A stretch of DNA of 42,137 bases, taken from positions 1 through 42,137 of the IMG/VR virus record IMGVR_UViG_3300030616_000048; one strand, given 5' to 3'. This stretch comes from a virus. Under the pieces are notes generated by a model. That model saw only the letters and a program-made list of their open reading frames with translations. It did not search any database and was not told where the DNA came from. A program made the position numbers and the translations under genes. Positions 21,597 to 29,078 of this stretch are shown here, in pieces (within the stretch, counting starts at the first letter, position 1; every line of letters begins with the position of its first letter).

Positions 21597-21759
21597 AAAA
21601 ACATATACGTTTTCGGATGAAACACTCCGGAAACTTAAAGAAATAGAAGAAAAAACATTGTTAAAGCCTAACATGATTGTAGAAGATGCAATAAGTAGAT
21701 ATCTCGACATGATTGAAAAAAATGGATACGATTTGAACAAATTGAGTTTCTCAAAATAA
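21586..21759 (+). CDS. Ribbon-helix-helix DNA-binding protein, 57 aa
   Basis: The translation starts MKTKKTYTFSDETLRKLKEI. The pattern of a short beta strand (KTYTFSDE), helix A (LRKLKEIEEKT), the turn KPN, and helix B (MIVEDAISRYLDMIEKN) is that of MetJ/Arc/CopG repressors. It ends the plus-strand operon, so it may autoregulate the 20618 promoter in the way Aca proteins do in anti-CRISPR operons. A GGAGG lies before the ATG and overlaps the upstream frame. Confidence 0.8.
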   Translation: MKTKKTYTFSDETLRKLKEIEEKTLLKPNMIVEDAISRYLDMIEKNGYDLNKLSFSK

Positions 21760-21837
21760 TAATATATAATGATTATGCCAGCCGAAAGGCTGAGTAAAAT
21801 CCTTATATAATATTAAAAAAAATAAAAATAAAAAACT

Positions 21838-21866
21838 AAAAAAGAGCCATATTAAGGCTCTTTTTG
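21838..21866. terminator. Bidirectional terminator between convergent operons
   Basis: AAAGAGCC and GGCTCTTT pair around ATATTAA, with A-rich DNA on one side and T-rich DNA on the other. It separates the rightward RHH operon from the leftward 49-aa zinc-ribbon gene. A second small hairpin (CAGCC-GAAA-GGCTG, 21779-21793) without a T tract follows the RHH gene. Confidence 0.85.
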
Positions 21867-22016
21867 CTATTCATTTTCATAATGATTACAACCGGGACAT
21901 CTCCACTGTTTTCTTTTTATTCTCTTTTTACCGAATAATGTTTTCTTTTCTTCAACAACATATCCATCACTTACCATAGGCTTTCCGCATTTTGGGCATA
22001 ATTTTATACCAAACAT
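21867..22016 (-). CDS. Zinc-ribbon protein, 49 aa
   Basis: The translation starts MFGIKLCPKCGKPMVSDGYV; CPKC and CPGC pairs flank a basic middle (TLFGKKRIKRKQWR). The ATG overlaps the stop of the upstream HTH gene as TAATG. Last gene of the 26.2-21.9 kb operon. Confidence 0.7.
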   Translation of the reverse strand: MFGIKLCPKCGKPMVSDGYVVEEKKTLFGKKRIKRKQWRCPGCNHYENE

Positions 22017-22243
22017 TATTTATCCTCCTCGTATAGTTGCTTTACGCTTACCCCAAATAGCGCAGCAAGCTTTTTTTCTTCTTTATTTTTTATAATCCTC
22101 TTGTTATTTTCTATAGAAGAGATAACACTATATGGAATACGAGTTTTTATAATAACATAAGCCTGTGTAAAATCGTTCCATAGTCTTAACTTTTTAACAC
22201 AATTTATTTTAATAGGTTTCAATTTCCTATATTCATGTTTCAT
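22016..22243 (-). CDS. Small HTH DNA-binding protein
   Basis: Seventy-five residues from the ATG overlapping the upstream stop as TGATG. After a basic N-terminus the HTH is LWNDFTQAYVIIKTRIPYSV followed by ISSIENNKRIIKNKEEKKLA and ends ALFGVSVKQLYEE, typical of XRE proteins. Possible regulator of the nuclease operon. Confidence 0.7.
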   Translation of the reverse strand: MKHEYRKLKPIKINCVKKLRLWNDFTQAYVIIKTRIPYSVISSIENNKRIIKNKEEKKLAALFGVSVKQLYEEDK

Positions 22244-22629
22244 CAATACACTTCCTTTATTTTAAGTTTGAATTTTTCTTCAAATAGTTTCTTTTTAATT
22301 TTATACACATCTGTCTTAAATCCTTTTACATCAATAATCTCGGTCGTTCCATCTGTATTCCAGATAATAAAATCTGGTCTATATGATATACTATTGCTAA
22401 GAATAAATTTAGGCTGGATGCAAAAACCTAGTATGTCATTTGCTTTTAACCTAATTTTTAATTCTTGATAGTATTCAGACTCTTTTATTGAGTCAAAGGT
22501 ATGGCCATCGATTTTTATTTTTTTGTTGTTGTATTTAGATTTTTTCTTTGGTTTATAAGGGTGAAATTGTGATTCACCCTTATTTATTCTTTCCAGATAA
22601 CTTTTTAAATCTTCTTCACTCCATCTCAT
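22243..22629 (-). CDS. DUF1064 nuclease
   Basis: A 128-residue protein with the DUF1064 signature: SKYNNKKIKIDGHTFDSIKE, then YRPDFIIW and EIIDVKGFKTDVYKIKKKL. The E..PD...D.KG arrangement is the PD-(D/E)XK nuclease core. Family members are thought to be Holliday-junction or structure-specific phage endonucleases. It overlaps the DHH gene by four bases. Confidence 0.8.
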   Translation of the reverse strand: MRWSEEDLKSYLERINKGESQFHPYKPKKKSKYNNKKIKIDGHTFDSIKESEYYQELKIRLKANDILGFCIQPKFILSNSISYRPDFIIWNTDGTTEIIDVKGFKTDVYKIKKKLFEEKFKLKIKEVY

Positions 22630-23561
22630 TTGGTTTCTACCAATTCTTTCAATACATCAAATTTATATCCAGCAGCATTTTTATGTCCGCCGCCACCGTT
22701 TTTCTTTGCAATTTCAGATACATCAAAATCTCCAATACTTCTTAATGCTATTCCAGAACTATAAATTAATGCAGCAAATTCTATTTCAAATTCTTCACAC
22801 ATTTTGTTTCCTAACATACTTGTACAATCTGCATTGTCACAAAATACATATCCAACTCTATTTCCATCTTTATCATACTCAAAAATAACTTCTTTCATTT
22901 TTGAATCAATGTACTCATTATTTTTCTTATTGAAATATTGTAATAAATATTGATGATTTGGTCTTATATCAAATACGCTTGGATGTCCATTTTGTAAAAT
23001 ATCAGTATATTCTTTTACAAAATCATCTTTACCAATAATTTTAAAAACATCATTCAGCATTTTAGCTTTAATATTATCTGTCTTACTCCATTCCCATGTA
23101 TCATAAGCCCTTACCAAGTCTACAAAAATAGATATATTTGTATGATTCTTATATAATAAATCATTATCAATTAAATGCTTGTAAAATAAACTTGTTCCAG
23201 ATTCTAATATTTCTTTATTGATATCATTTGTAGAAACACATACATAAGCCCACTCATACTTATTAAGCCATAAAGCTGTTTTATGATGGTCAAATAATAA
23301 TATTTTTTCTTTAGCATATTCAGCAGGATATAATTTATCAATTAAATCTGCTGTTTCTTCATTTACTGAAATATCTGTAATGAAAATAAAAGTATCAAGT
23401 GTATTTTCATCAGATTTCAAATAATTCTGAATCTTTTCATCGATTTCAGAATATGCACAATATTCAATATCAATTTCTTTAAATGCCAATTTTCCCAAAA
23501 TTCCACATGATACACCATCTTCATCATTATGCGTAAATAATTTTGTTTTTTTCATATTCAT
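22626..23561 (-). CDS. DHH-family phosphoesterase
   Basis: A 311-residue metal-dependent phosphoesterase. The motifs are HNDEDG (residues 11-16), TDIS (62-65), DHHKT (91-95) and the C-terminal GGGGHKNAAG of the DHHA1 substrate-binding domain. DHH/DHHA1 enzymes degrade short RNA or DNA oligonucleotides or cyclic dinucleotides. The role in the phage could be nucleotide recycling or, speculatively, removal of defence signals such as c-di-AMP-like molecules. Confidence 0.85.
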   Translation of the reverse strand: MNMKKTKLFTHNDEDGVSCGILGKLAFKEIDIEYCAYSEIDEKIQNYLKSDENTLDTFIFITDISVNEETADLIDKLYPAEYAKEKILLFDHHKTALWLNKYEWAYVCVSTNDINKEILESGTSLFYKHLIDNDLLYKNHTNISIFVDLVRAYDTWEWSKTDNIKAKMLNDVFKIIGKDDFVKEYTDILQNGHPSVFDIRPNHQYLLQYFNKKNNEYIDSKMKEVIFEYDKDGNRVGYVFCDNADCTSMLGNKMCEEFEIEFAALIYSSGIALRSIGDFDVSEIAKKNGGGGHKNAAGYKFDVLKELVETK

Positions 23562-23602
23562 TTTAAATCTCCTATCTTATTCTCATTGTTAACTCCTATA
23601 TT

Positions 23603-23779
23603 TTAAATACAAATATCACTTATCCTATGCCTAATCTCGGCAAATAAACTTCCTAAAATTATTAATTTCTGTGTATCCGATTCAGCTTCGCAAGCTAAAC
23701 TCCATTGTCTATAACATTTTTCAAGAAATTGTCTTTCTGTTTCATCTCCATCAAAATAAACAAATAAATCTTTCATCAT
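23603..23779 (-). CDS. Unknown 58-aa protein
   Basis: The translation starts MMKDLFVYFDGDETERQFLE and continues with a helical stretch (LACEAESDTQKLIILGSLF). The ATG overlaps the exonuclease stop as TAATG. No family recognised. Confidence 0.55.
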   Translation of the reverse strand: MMKDLFVYFDGDETERQFLEKCYRQWSLACEAESDTQKLIILGSLFAEIRHRISDICI

Positions 23780-24312
23780 TATTTCTTCTCCAGTTTTAAT
23801 AGTTTTTGATATATTTTATTTGTAGCTAATGCATCATTTAAAGCTCTATGGCTTTTTGTATTTATGCCAAATTTCTTTTTCAAGCTTTCTAGTTTGTGGC
23901 TTTCATCAGGAAGCAATTTTCTTGATAGCTCTAAACTGCAAATAATATTACAGCTTTTAAATTTATTTACATATTCATTTAATTTATCTGAAAATCTATT
24001 AACATGATACAAAATGAAATTATAATCAAACTCTGAATTATGTATGACAAGATTAGTATTTTTATCAATATTTAAAGTATCTATAAATTTTATAAACACA
24101 TCATCTAAATCATTAGAATTTTTACACATTTCATTTGTTATACCAGTTAAATTTCTTATATATTCTGTAATTATCCCAGTTATTTTAATTGTACTTGAAA
24201 ATGTTGTTAATACTTCACCATCTATTACATTGCATCCTGCTATTTCTGTTATTTCAGCTCCTTTTTCTGGATATAATCCAGTGGTTTCTATATCTATGAC
24301 TGTGTACTTCAC
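23779..24312 (-). CDS. DnaQ-like 3'-5' exonuclease (DEDDh)
   Basis: The start is taken as the GTG overlapping the upstream stop as GTGA, giving 177 residues (MKYTVIDIETTGLYPEKG). Catalytic residues D7 and E9 (DIET), D96 (HNSEFD), H155 and D160 (HRALNDALAT) complete the DEDDh set. Such enzymes trim 3' ends in proofreading or in RNA and DNA processing. No polymerase is encoded nearby. Confidence 0.88.
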   Translation of the reverse strand: MKYTVIDIETTGLYPEKGAEITEIAGCNVIDGEVLTTFSSTIKITGIITEYIRNLTGITNEMCKNSNDLDDVFIKFIDTLNIDKNTNLVIHNSEFDYNFILYHVNRFSDKLNEYVNKFKSCNIICSLELSRKLLPDESHKLESLKKKFGINTKSHRALNDALATNKIYQKLLKLEKK

Positions 24313-24533
24313 TTTATAATATCCTCCAGTTCTTTTATAATTTTCTTGCAATATTTTATTTCAACAGATAACCTGGTTATTGATGTATTAATCTTTATCT
24401 TTTTTCGTTCTATATCATAATCAAAATTATCTTTTAATCTTGCATGTTCAATTTCTAAGTATTTCTTATTTCCTTCTGCTTCGCTGAGTATTTTTTTATA
24501 CTCAGCGATTAATTTTTTAATTCTTGTTTTCAT
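24309..24533 (-). CDS. Coiled-coil protein of unknown function
   Basis: About 74 residues from MKTRIKKLIAEYKKILSEAE; a TTG four codons earlier abuts the AAAAAGG site and is less likely. Strongly charged helix throughout, ending IIKELEDIIK. Probably a small structural or scaffolding partner. Confidence 0.55.
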   Translation of the reverse strand: MKTRIKKLIAEYKKILSEAEGNKKYLEIEHARLKDNFDYDIERKKIKINTSITRLSVEIKYCKKIIKELEDIIK

Positions 24534-24600
24534 AATATTTATCAACCTTTTTATTTTATAACTGCATTTATCAAAGTTTCTTTAAATTCATTTTCATAAT

Positions 24601-24906
24601 TCAATAATTAGATATCAATTGATACCTTTTCTTTCCTGTTTTCTCATATATATTTGATGCATATTTTTTTATTGTATTAGTTTGAACATACATGATTTTT
24701 GCTATTTCATCATTTTTCAAACCACACCTAATATGCATTAATACCTCTGTTTCTCTTTTAGTTAACTTATTATCAAATGTTAATGATGTTATTCCTTTGT
24801 TTTGTAATTCTTCAAGCATTAATATTTCATTTCTTAACTTTATAACTTCTTTGCATTTAGTTTTTATTTTATTTTCATATATTGATATAAGCTTACTAAA
24901 ATCCAT
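24601..24906 (-). CDS. LuxR/GerE-type HTH protein
   Basis: A 101-residue protein with an N-terminal coiled coil (VIKLRNEILMLEELQNKG) and a LuxR-type HTH: LTKRETEVLMHIRCGLKNDE, then IAKIMYVQTNTIKKYASNIY. There is no receiver or autoinducer-binding domain, so it is a stand-alone LuxR-type regulator, unusual in phages of this size. It is co-transcribed with two membrane proteins. Confidence 0.78.
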   Translation of the reverse strand: MDFSKLISIYENKIKTKCKEVIKLRNEILMLEELQNKGITSLTFDNKLTKRETEVLMHIRCGLKNDEIAKIMYVQTNTIKKYASNIYEKTGKKRYQLISNY

Positions 24907-24907
24907 T

Positions 24908-25273
24908 TCAAAACTCCATCTTACTTATCTCCAAATTACAATAATCAAAATCATAATAAAACAAGTAAAATGTAAACCTCCATTTTTCATCTTGTTTCAA
25001 ACTTCCAATATTACAAATGTCAGTAAGTATAATTCCTTCATCATCAAACATTTGCAATTCTATTTCAATATACTTTATATCTTTGCCTGAAGTATTTTTT
25101 ACCTCTCCTGTTATTCTCCTAGTACCATTTTCTATAACCAGTTCAAGATTATCTAATTTAATCTCTTTATCATCAGATAAATTAAATTTAAGCGACAACA
25201 TTATAGCTGTTGTAATTATCAGCATAAATATGATTATTGTGATAATTTCTTTTTTAGTTAATTGCCCTCTCAT
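24908..25273 (-). CDS. Membrane-anchored FxLYD-like protein
   Basis: A 121-residue protein with a transmembrane anchor at residues 10-28 (TIIIFMLIITTAIMLSLKF), then an extracellular beta-sandwich with RRITGEVKNTSGKDIKYIEI and ELQMFDDEG, the FxLYD pattern of Gram-positive cell-surface proteins. It would be displayed on the outside of the host membrane. Confidence 0.65.
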   Translation of the reverse strand: MRGQLTKKEIITIIIFMLIITTAIMLSLKFNLSDDKEIKLDNLELVIENGTRRITGEVKNTSGKDIKYIEIELQMFDDEGIILTDICNIGSLKQDEKWRFTFYLFYYDFDYCNLEISKMEF

Positions 25274-26220
25274 AATTGATATCCTTGATTATAATTGTTT
25301 TCATGATTACATTTGTAAATATCTTCAATAGCATTGGTAGATATGTCAAAATCAAACTTATACTTGCCTGTGTTGAAATCTTTATTTACAGTCACTTTTT
25401 TATCATCAAAATCAATTATTGAGGCATTTTTACAATACTTCTCTAATTTTTTTGAAATTAAAATATCTTTGCAATCTTTTGGGCAATCTTCAGCATTAAA
25501 TTTTTCTTGAATTAAAGTTTTAGCGACTTTCAATTGTTGTTCATTAGAAAGAGACCGAAATAAATCTAAAGATAAGTTATCATTCTGCTTTTCAAAAATA
25601 ATTTCTGTATCTTCAATGATAGGCAATTCTGTGATTTCTTCACCTTCAATAAAGCTACAAGATAAATCTGTTTCTTCAATGCTTCGTTCAATTTTGCTTT
25701 GATAAGGTATATCATCCTTATCAAAATTAACTATAGATAAGCTTTCTAACTCTTCCTTAATACTTTTTTCATCTAATCCTAATTTTTCATTTTCAATTAA
25801 TTTTTCATGTATAAAATCAATTTCTTCTTCGCCATATTCTTGATCAACTTTTTTAAATTCTTCTGGCTCTTCAACAGTTTCGTTTATTTTTTCAATAATT
25901 TCTCCGCTGTTTATTGTTTCTGTTTCAGAATATTTTTTATTTATTTCTGCTCTTTCAAGTGTTGTTGTCTTTAAAAAATTACTCAATCTATGCCTCTTAT
26001 CAATTTCATCATATGGCTTATCACCATCATCATTATTTCCTGAAATTTGTTTCATTTCATTGTTTTTGTATTTTCCATTCATAAAATTTAATGACTCTTT
26101 AATGTCATTCCTAAATAGTTTCATGAATGCAACAAACCAGACCCCAAAAAATGTACCTCCAACAATCATAACTACTATCATAATAAATATAGCAACAATT
26201 AAATTATCAATATTATTCAT
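25270..26220 (-). CDS. Membrane protein with a long acidic domain
   Basis: Starting at the ATG after GGAGGGAATAAAA gives 316 residues (MNNIDNLIVAIFIMIVVMIV). One or two transmembrane segments occupy residues 7-40, followed by about 270 mostly acidic, low-complexity residues rich in E, D, I and S, and a short structured end. It resembles phage-encoded anchor/scaffold proteins, but no family is recognised. First gene of the operon. Confidence 0.6.
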   Translation of the reverse strand: MNNIDNLIVAIFIMIVVMIVGGTFFGVWFVAFMKLFRNDIKESLNFMNGKYKNNEMKQISGNNDDGDKPYDEIDKRHRLSNFLKTTTLERAEINKKYSETETINSGEIIEKINETVEEPEEFKKVDQEYGEEEIDFIHEKLIENEKLGLDEKSIKEELESLSIVNFDKDDIPYQSKIERSIEETDLSCSFIEGEEITELPIIEDTEIIFEKQNDNLSLDLFRSLSNEQQLKVAKTLIQEKFNAEDCPKDCKDILISKKLEKYCKNASIIDFDDKKVTVNKDFNTGKYKFDFDISTNAIEDIYKCNHENNYNQGYQL

Positions 26221-26252
26221 TTTTATTCCCTCCATTTACAATTATTGTATAT

Positions 26253-26281
26253 ATCTTAACATTTTTATATTGAAATGTCAA
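26253..26281 (-). promoter_or_regulatory. Promoter of the 26.2-21.9 kb operon
   Basis: TTGACA and TAAGAT are 17 bases apart, with an extended TGT before the -10. It reads into the acidic membrane protein gene. Confidence 0.7.
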
Positions 26282-26296
26282 ATTTTTATATTTGCA

Positions 26297-26323
26297 CAAA
26301 AAAATAAGAGCGAAAACACTCTT
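26297..26323 (-). terminator. Terminator of the late structural operon
   Basis: On the minus strand AAGAG and CTCTT pair around TGTTTTCG, followed by ATTTTTTT. It lies between the holin gene and the next promoter. A second hairpin (AAAGCCC / GGGCTTT, 26408-26434) lies closer to the holin but is followed by T residues only on the plus strand. The remaining 26324-26448 holds no gene. Confidence 0.65.
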
Positions 26324-26448
26324 TATAGGGATTGGTAATTTCTATTTTTCAAGAAGAAAATACATTAATTATATTTATTCTCAAATTTGTATGATATATA
26401 GTATAGTCAAAGCCCAACATAGGAGGGCTTTATATTATTATAACATAT

Positions 26449-26862
26449 TTATTTTTTATTTGTATCATTTTCTTTATTTCCGACTTTTTTAATCTGCTTC
26501 AAAACATTAGTCAATTGACTTGGCAGTGGAACTCCAATGTCTGCGAAGTTTTCCAATATAGATATTCCCTCATTGGCTAAATAAAATAATATTGTTCCAG
26601 TTCTAAAAGAACTTCCATCACCTATAAATACAGTGTCTATAATATTAGCTATGCCAACAATTAAAAATATGCATACCTTTTTTAATATTCCTTTGTATCC
26701 TATTTCTGATGATAATTTTCCGTTTATCACAGCTTTTATTATGCCCGAAAAATAATCCATTACAACAATTATCATTAATGCTGTTAGCAGTGGGTCTATT
26801 TCTCCAAAAAAGAATCCTATCCAAACTCCTATGAATAAAAATATAAAACTTATATCTTTCAC
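26449..26862 (-). CDS. Holin (Phage_holin_4_1 / BhlA-TcdE type)
   Basis: The start is the GTG preceded by AAGGAGTAAGATA, giving 137 residues (MKDISFIFLFIGVWIGFFFG). Three hydrophobic segments and the motif VVMDYFSGIIKAVINGKLSS followed by EIGYKGILKKVCIFLIVGI match the toxin-secretion/phage-lysis holin family. It forms membrane holes that release the amidase encoded at 6.9 kb. The C-terminus is charged. It ends the structural operon. Confidence 0.85.
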   Translation of the reverse strand: MKDISFIFLFIGVWIGFFFGEIDPLLTALMIIVVMDYFSGIIKAVINGKLSSEIGYKGILKKVCIFLIVGIANIIDTVFIGDGSSFRTGTILFYLANEGISILENFADIGVPLPSQLTNVLKQIKKVGNKENDTNKK

Positions 26863-26873
26863 TATCTTACTCC

Positions 26874-28607
26874 TTATAAATTCTGTTGTAATTGTTCGAT
26901 TTTTGTTGTTTTTATATAGCTTCCTGCTTCTACAACTGTAGGCGTAACTTTTGATGCAGATTGGCCCCATCTAAATGCTAATTTACCGCCATTTACACCA
27001 GTTTTTACTATAAACAAATCTTGCAATATTGATGGATAAGTTGTTCCTCCATCTGTACCATAGCTTACATTAGTCGTTGCATCTGGATATGCTGCATATT
27101 TTACATTCGTATCTCTAGCATCAGTAGTATTTGTTGGTATACCTAATCCAAATTTTTTGGTTACATATTCTATGTCGCCAGTTTCTTCCCAATCTGTATT
27201 AATATCGCCATCAGCATCATCATTATAATATGCTAAGACTAACAATATTTCAAACATGGAATTCGGAGGTAAAAAAACATATAATTCAGGGTCGTCTGTC
27301 AATGCTATTGTTGTATCTCTTGAAGTATCATATTTTTTGATTGTAATTTTGGGTTTATCCCAATTGCTCAAATCCATGTTATTTACATTAGATATCATAA
27401 AATCAGGTATCAGAGACAAGCCAACATCATCATAACCAAAATATAAATCGCCTTGTGTCACTGCATTTATACTTGTTTCATATTCTAATACCTTAATAAT
27501 TTCGTTACCTTTTGACACTATTGCTCTTAATGTATCAGAATTTTTTTCTAATGTTATTTCAAGTCTTTCACCATAATCAAGGGATGTATTCAAAGTAAAT
27601 GTTTCACTCGTTGGAGTACCATCTTCATTAATCAAAAGTGTAAAGTCATCATCATCAATCCATGCAGCAGCGTAATTATCAGAATCTATATACCAAGTCA
27701 TTATACTACTATAATCATCATAACGACAATGCATAATAGTTTTCCAAACAAAATTTATAATATTGGATCTAACTTTTAGTCCATCATATTCATCGGTATC
27801 ATTTGAATCATTTAGTAATTGTATGCATAAATCATTAAGGTTAGGGTCAAAATGTAGATTCCACATATCAGTATTCTGTTCAAAAAAACTACTCCACGCA
27901 CTTCCATCATAAATTTGAAATGGGTTGCCATAACCATCATTATCTGGGTCATTACGATACATCATTAATGATAATCCGGTTATCGTAAATCCTAGTTTGT
28001 CAGCTGCTGTAGTTGTTTCAAGAGCAACATATGTAATTGCCCCCCAACCTCCAGCAGGTACACCAGTTTGGCTAAATGCACTCTTTTTTGCCTGGAATGT
28101 AACTCTTCCAGATTCAGTCATAGAAAAAGTATAGGAATAATAATTTCCATTATCTTCGCCAATTTTTAGAGTTAGGCCTGCCGTAAATGCAGTATAGTCA
28201 AGAATGCTAACATTTAAACAAATAACATCTGCTGTAGTTGATGATTCTCCATCGTTAAATTTAGTTAAGTCAATAGATGCTATTGTGTCATCCATTCCTA
28301 TATCTCCGGCATTATTATCATTATCCCCAAAAGTAACATCTTCATTTCCTGTGTCTGGGTCAGATGCTTCGCCTAGTGAAGTACTTGCATTTATCGCAGC
28401 CCAATCATCCTGGTCATCAAACATATGAATTTCTTTGCAATTTCGCATCCAGAAATATCTTTTCAACGAATCAAATCTATAATTTGATGAATAAGCTAAT
28501 TCATCATCTATTTCATTTATTTTGTTTTCTCCAGGCTGCCAGGTTGATGGATTAAATGCCGTTACTCCATATTGGAATGTTTGTTTGTCATAATCTCCAA
28601 AAGCCAT
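26874..28607 (-). CDS. Tail tip / receptor-binding candidate, 577 aa
   Basis: Starts MAFGDYDKQTFQYGVTAFNP. Beta-rich, with many Asp/Asn/Thr/Ser residues and repeated jelly-roll-like strands (GNYYSYTFSMTESGRVTFQA; DDDFTLLINEDG), resembling lectin-like carbohydrate-binding domains. It lies last before the holin, behind the baseplate hub, the usual place for receptor-binding proteins. No specific family recognised. Confidence 0.6.
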   Translation of the reverse strand: MAFGDYDKQTFQYGVTAFNPSTWQPGENKINEIDDELAYSSNYRFDSLKRYFWMRNCKEIHMFDDQDDWAAINASTSLGEASDPDTGNEDVTFGDNDNNAGDIGMDDTIASIDLTKFNDGESSTTADVICLNVSILDYTAFTAGLTLKIGEDNGNYYSYTFSMTESGRVTFQAKKSAFSQTGVPAGGWGAITYVALETTTAADKLGFTITGLSLMMYRNDPDNDGYGNPFQIYDGSAWSSFFEQNTDMWNLHFDPNLNDLCIQLLNDSNDTDEYDGLKVRSNIINFVWKTIMHCRYDDYSSIMTWYIDSDNYAAAWIDDDDFTLLINEDGTPTSETFTLNTSLDYGERLEITLEKNSDTLRAIVSKGNEIIKVLEYETSINAVTQGDLYFGYDDVGLSLIPDFMISNVNNMDLSNWDKPKITIKKYDTSRDTTIALTDDPELYVFLPPNSMFEILLVLAYYNDDADGDINTDWEETGDIEYVTKKFGLGIPTNTTDARDTNVKYAAYPDATTNVSYGTDGGTTYPSILQDLFIVKTGVNGGKLAFRWGQSASKVTPTVVEAGSYIKTTKIEQLQQNL

Positions 28608-28610
28608 AAT

Positions 28611-29078
28611 TTACCCCCTTTCTATACTATCCTGTCTGATTATGTGTATTTCTTCATCAGCTGATTTATCATAACTCCATAAAATTCTAGATAATAGTGT
28701 TCCACTATCTACAGCTGCTCCTGCACTACTTCCGCAAAATATTCCAACCTCTTCTATAGTTCCAACCGCTTCGGCTTTTAATAGCACAAATTCAGATTGA
28801 ACTATAGTATTTGATACTATAGAAAGTGTTGCTACTGCCTTTCTTTCTGTTTCATTTACAAGAGTTGTTTCATTACCAGTAACGGCTGTGTCATCGTCAC
28901 CAACAGCAACATATTTTATTTCAAGGTCTGGACTATCTCCATTTAAAGGCTTTGCCATTTCCGCCAAAGCTGTGGCTGTAATAATATTATGTATTTCAAA
29001 GTTTTTTATTTTATTTGTTTTAGCATTAATAACTTTAATAAAAAACTTACCTTTTCTTATAAACTTTTCTTTAATCAT
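28611..29078 (-). CDS. Tail tip structural protein, 155 aa
   Basis: Starts MIKEKFIRKGKFFIKVINAK. A pattern of TATALAEMAKPLNGDS, then EIKYVAVGDDDTAVTGNETT and a beta-rich end, is seen in small distal-tail or fibre-attachment proteins of Firmicute phages. It overlaps the hub gene by eight bases. Function inferred from composition and position. Confidence 0.6.
   Translation of the reverse strand: MIKEKFIRKGKFFIKVINAKTNKIKNFEIHNIITATALAEMAKPLNGDSPDLEIKYVAVGDDDTAVTGNETTLVNETERKAVATLSIVSNTIVQSEFVLLKAEAVGTIEEVGIFCGSSAGAAVDSGTLLSRILWSYDKSADEEIHIIRQDSIERG

Noticed and set aside
21363-21740. 125-codon minus-strand frame rich in I and F
   Set aside because: It is antisense to the broken gene and the RHH gene, both of which have RBS and recognisable proteins.
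24546-24600. TTG-started 17-codon frame (MNYENEFKETLINAVIK)
   Set aside because: Looks protein-like but has no RBS and is too short to support.
26292-26492. 66-codon plus-strand frame downstream of the holin
   Set aside because: It crosses the late terminator hairpins and has no RBS.
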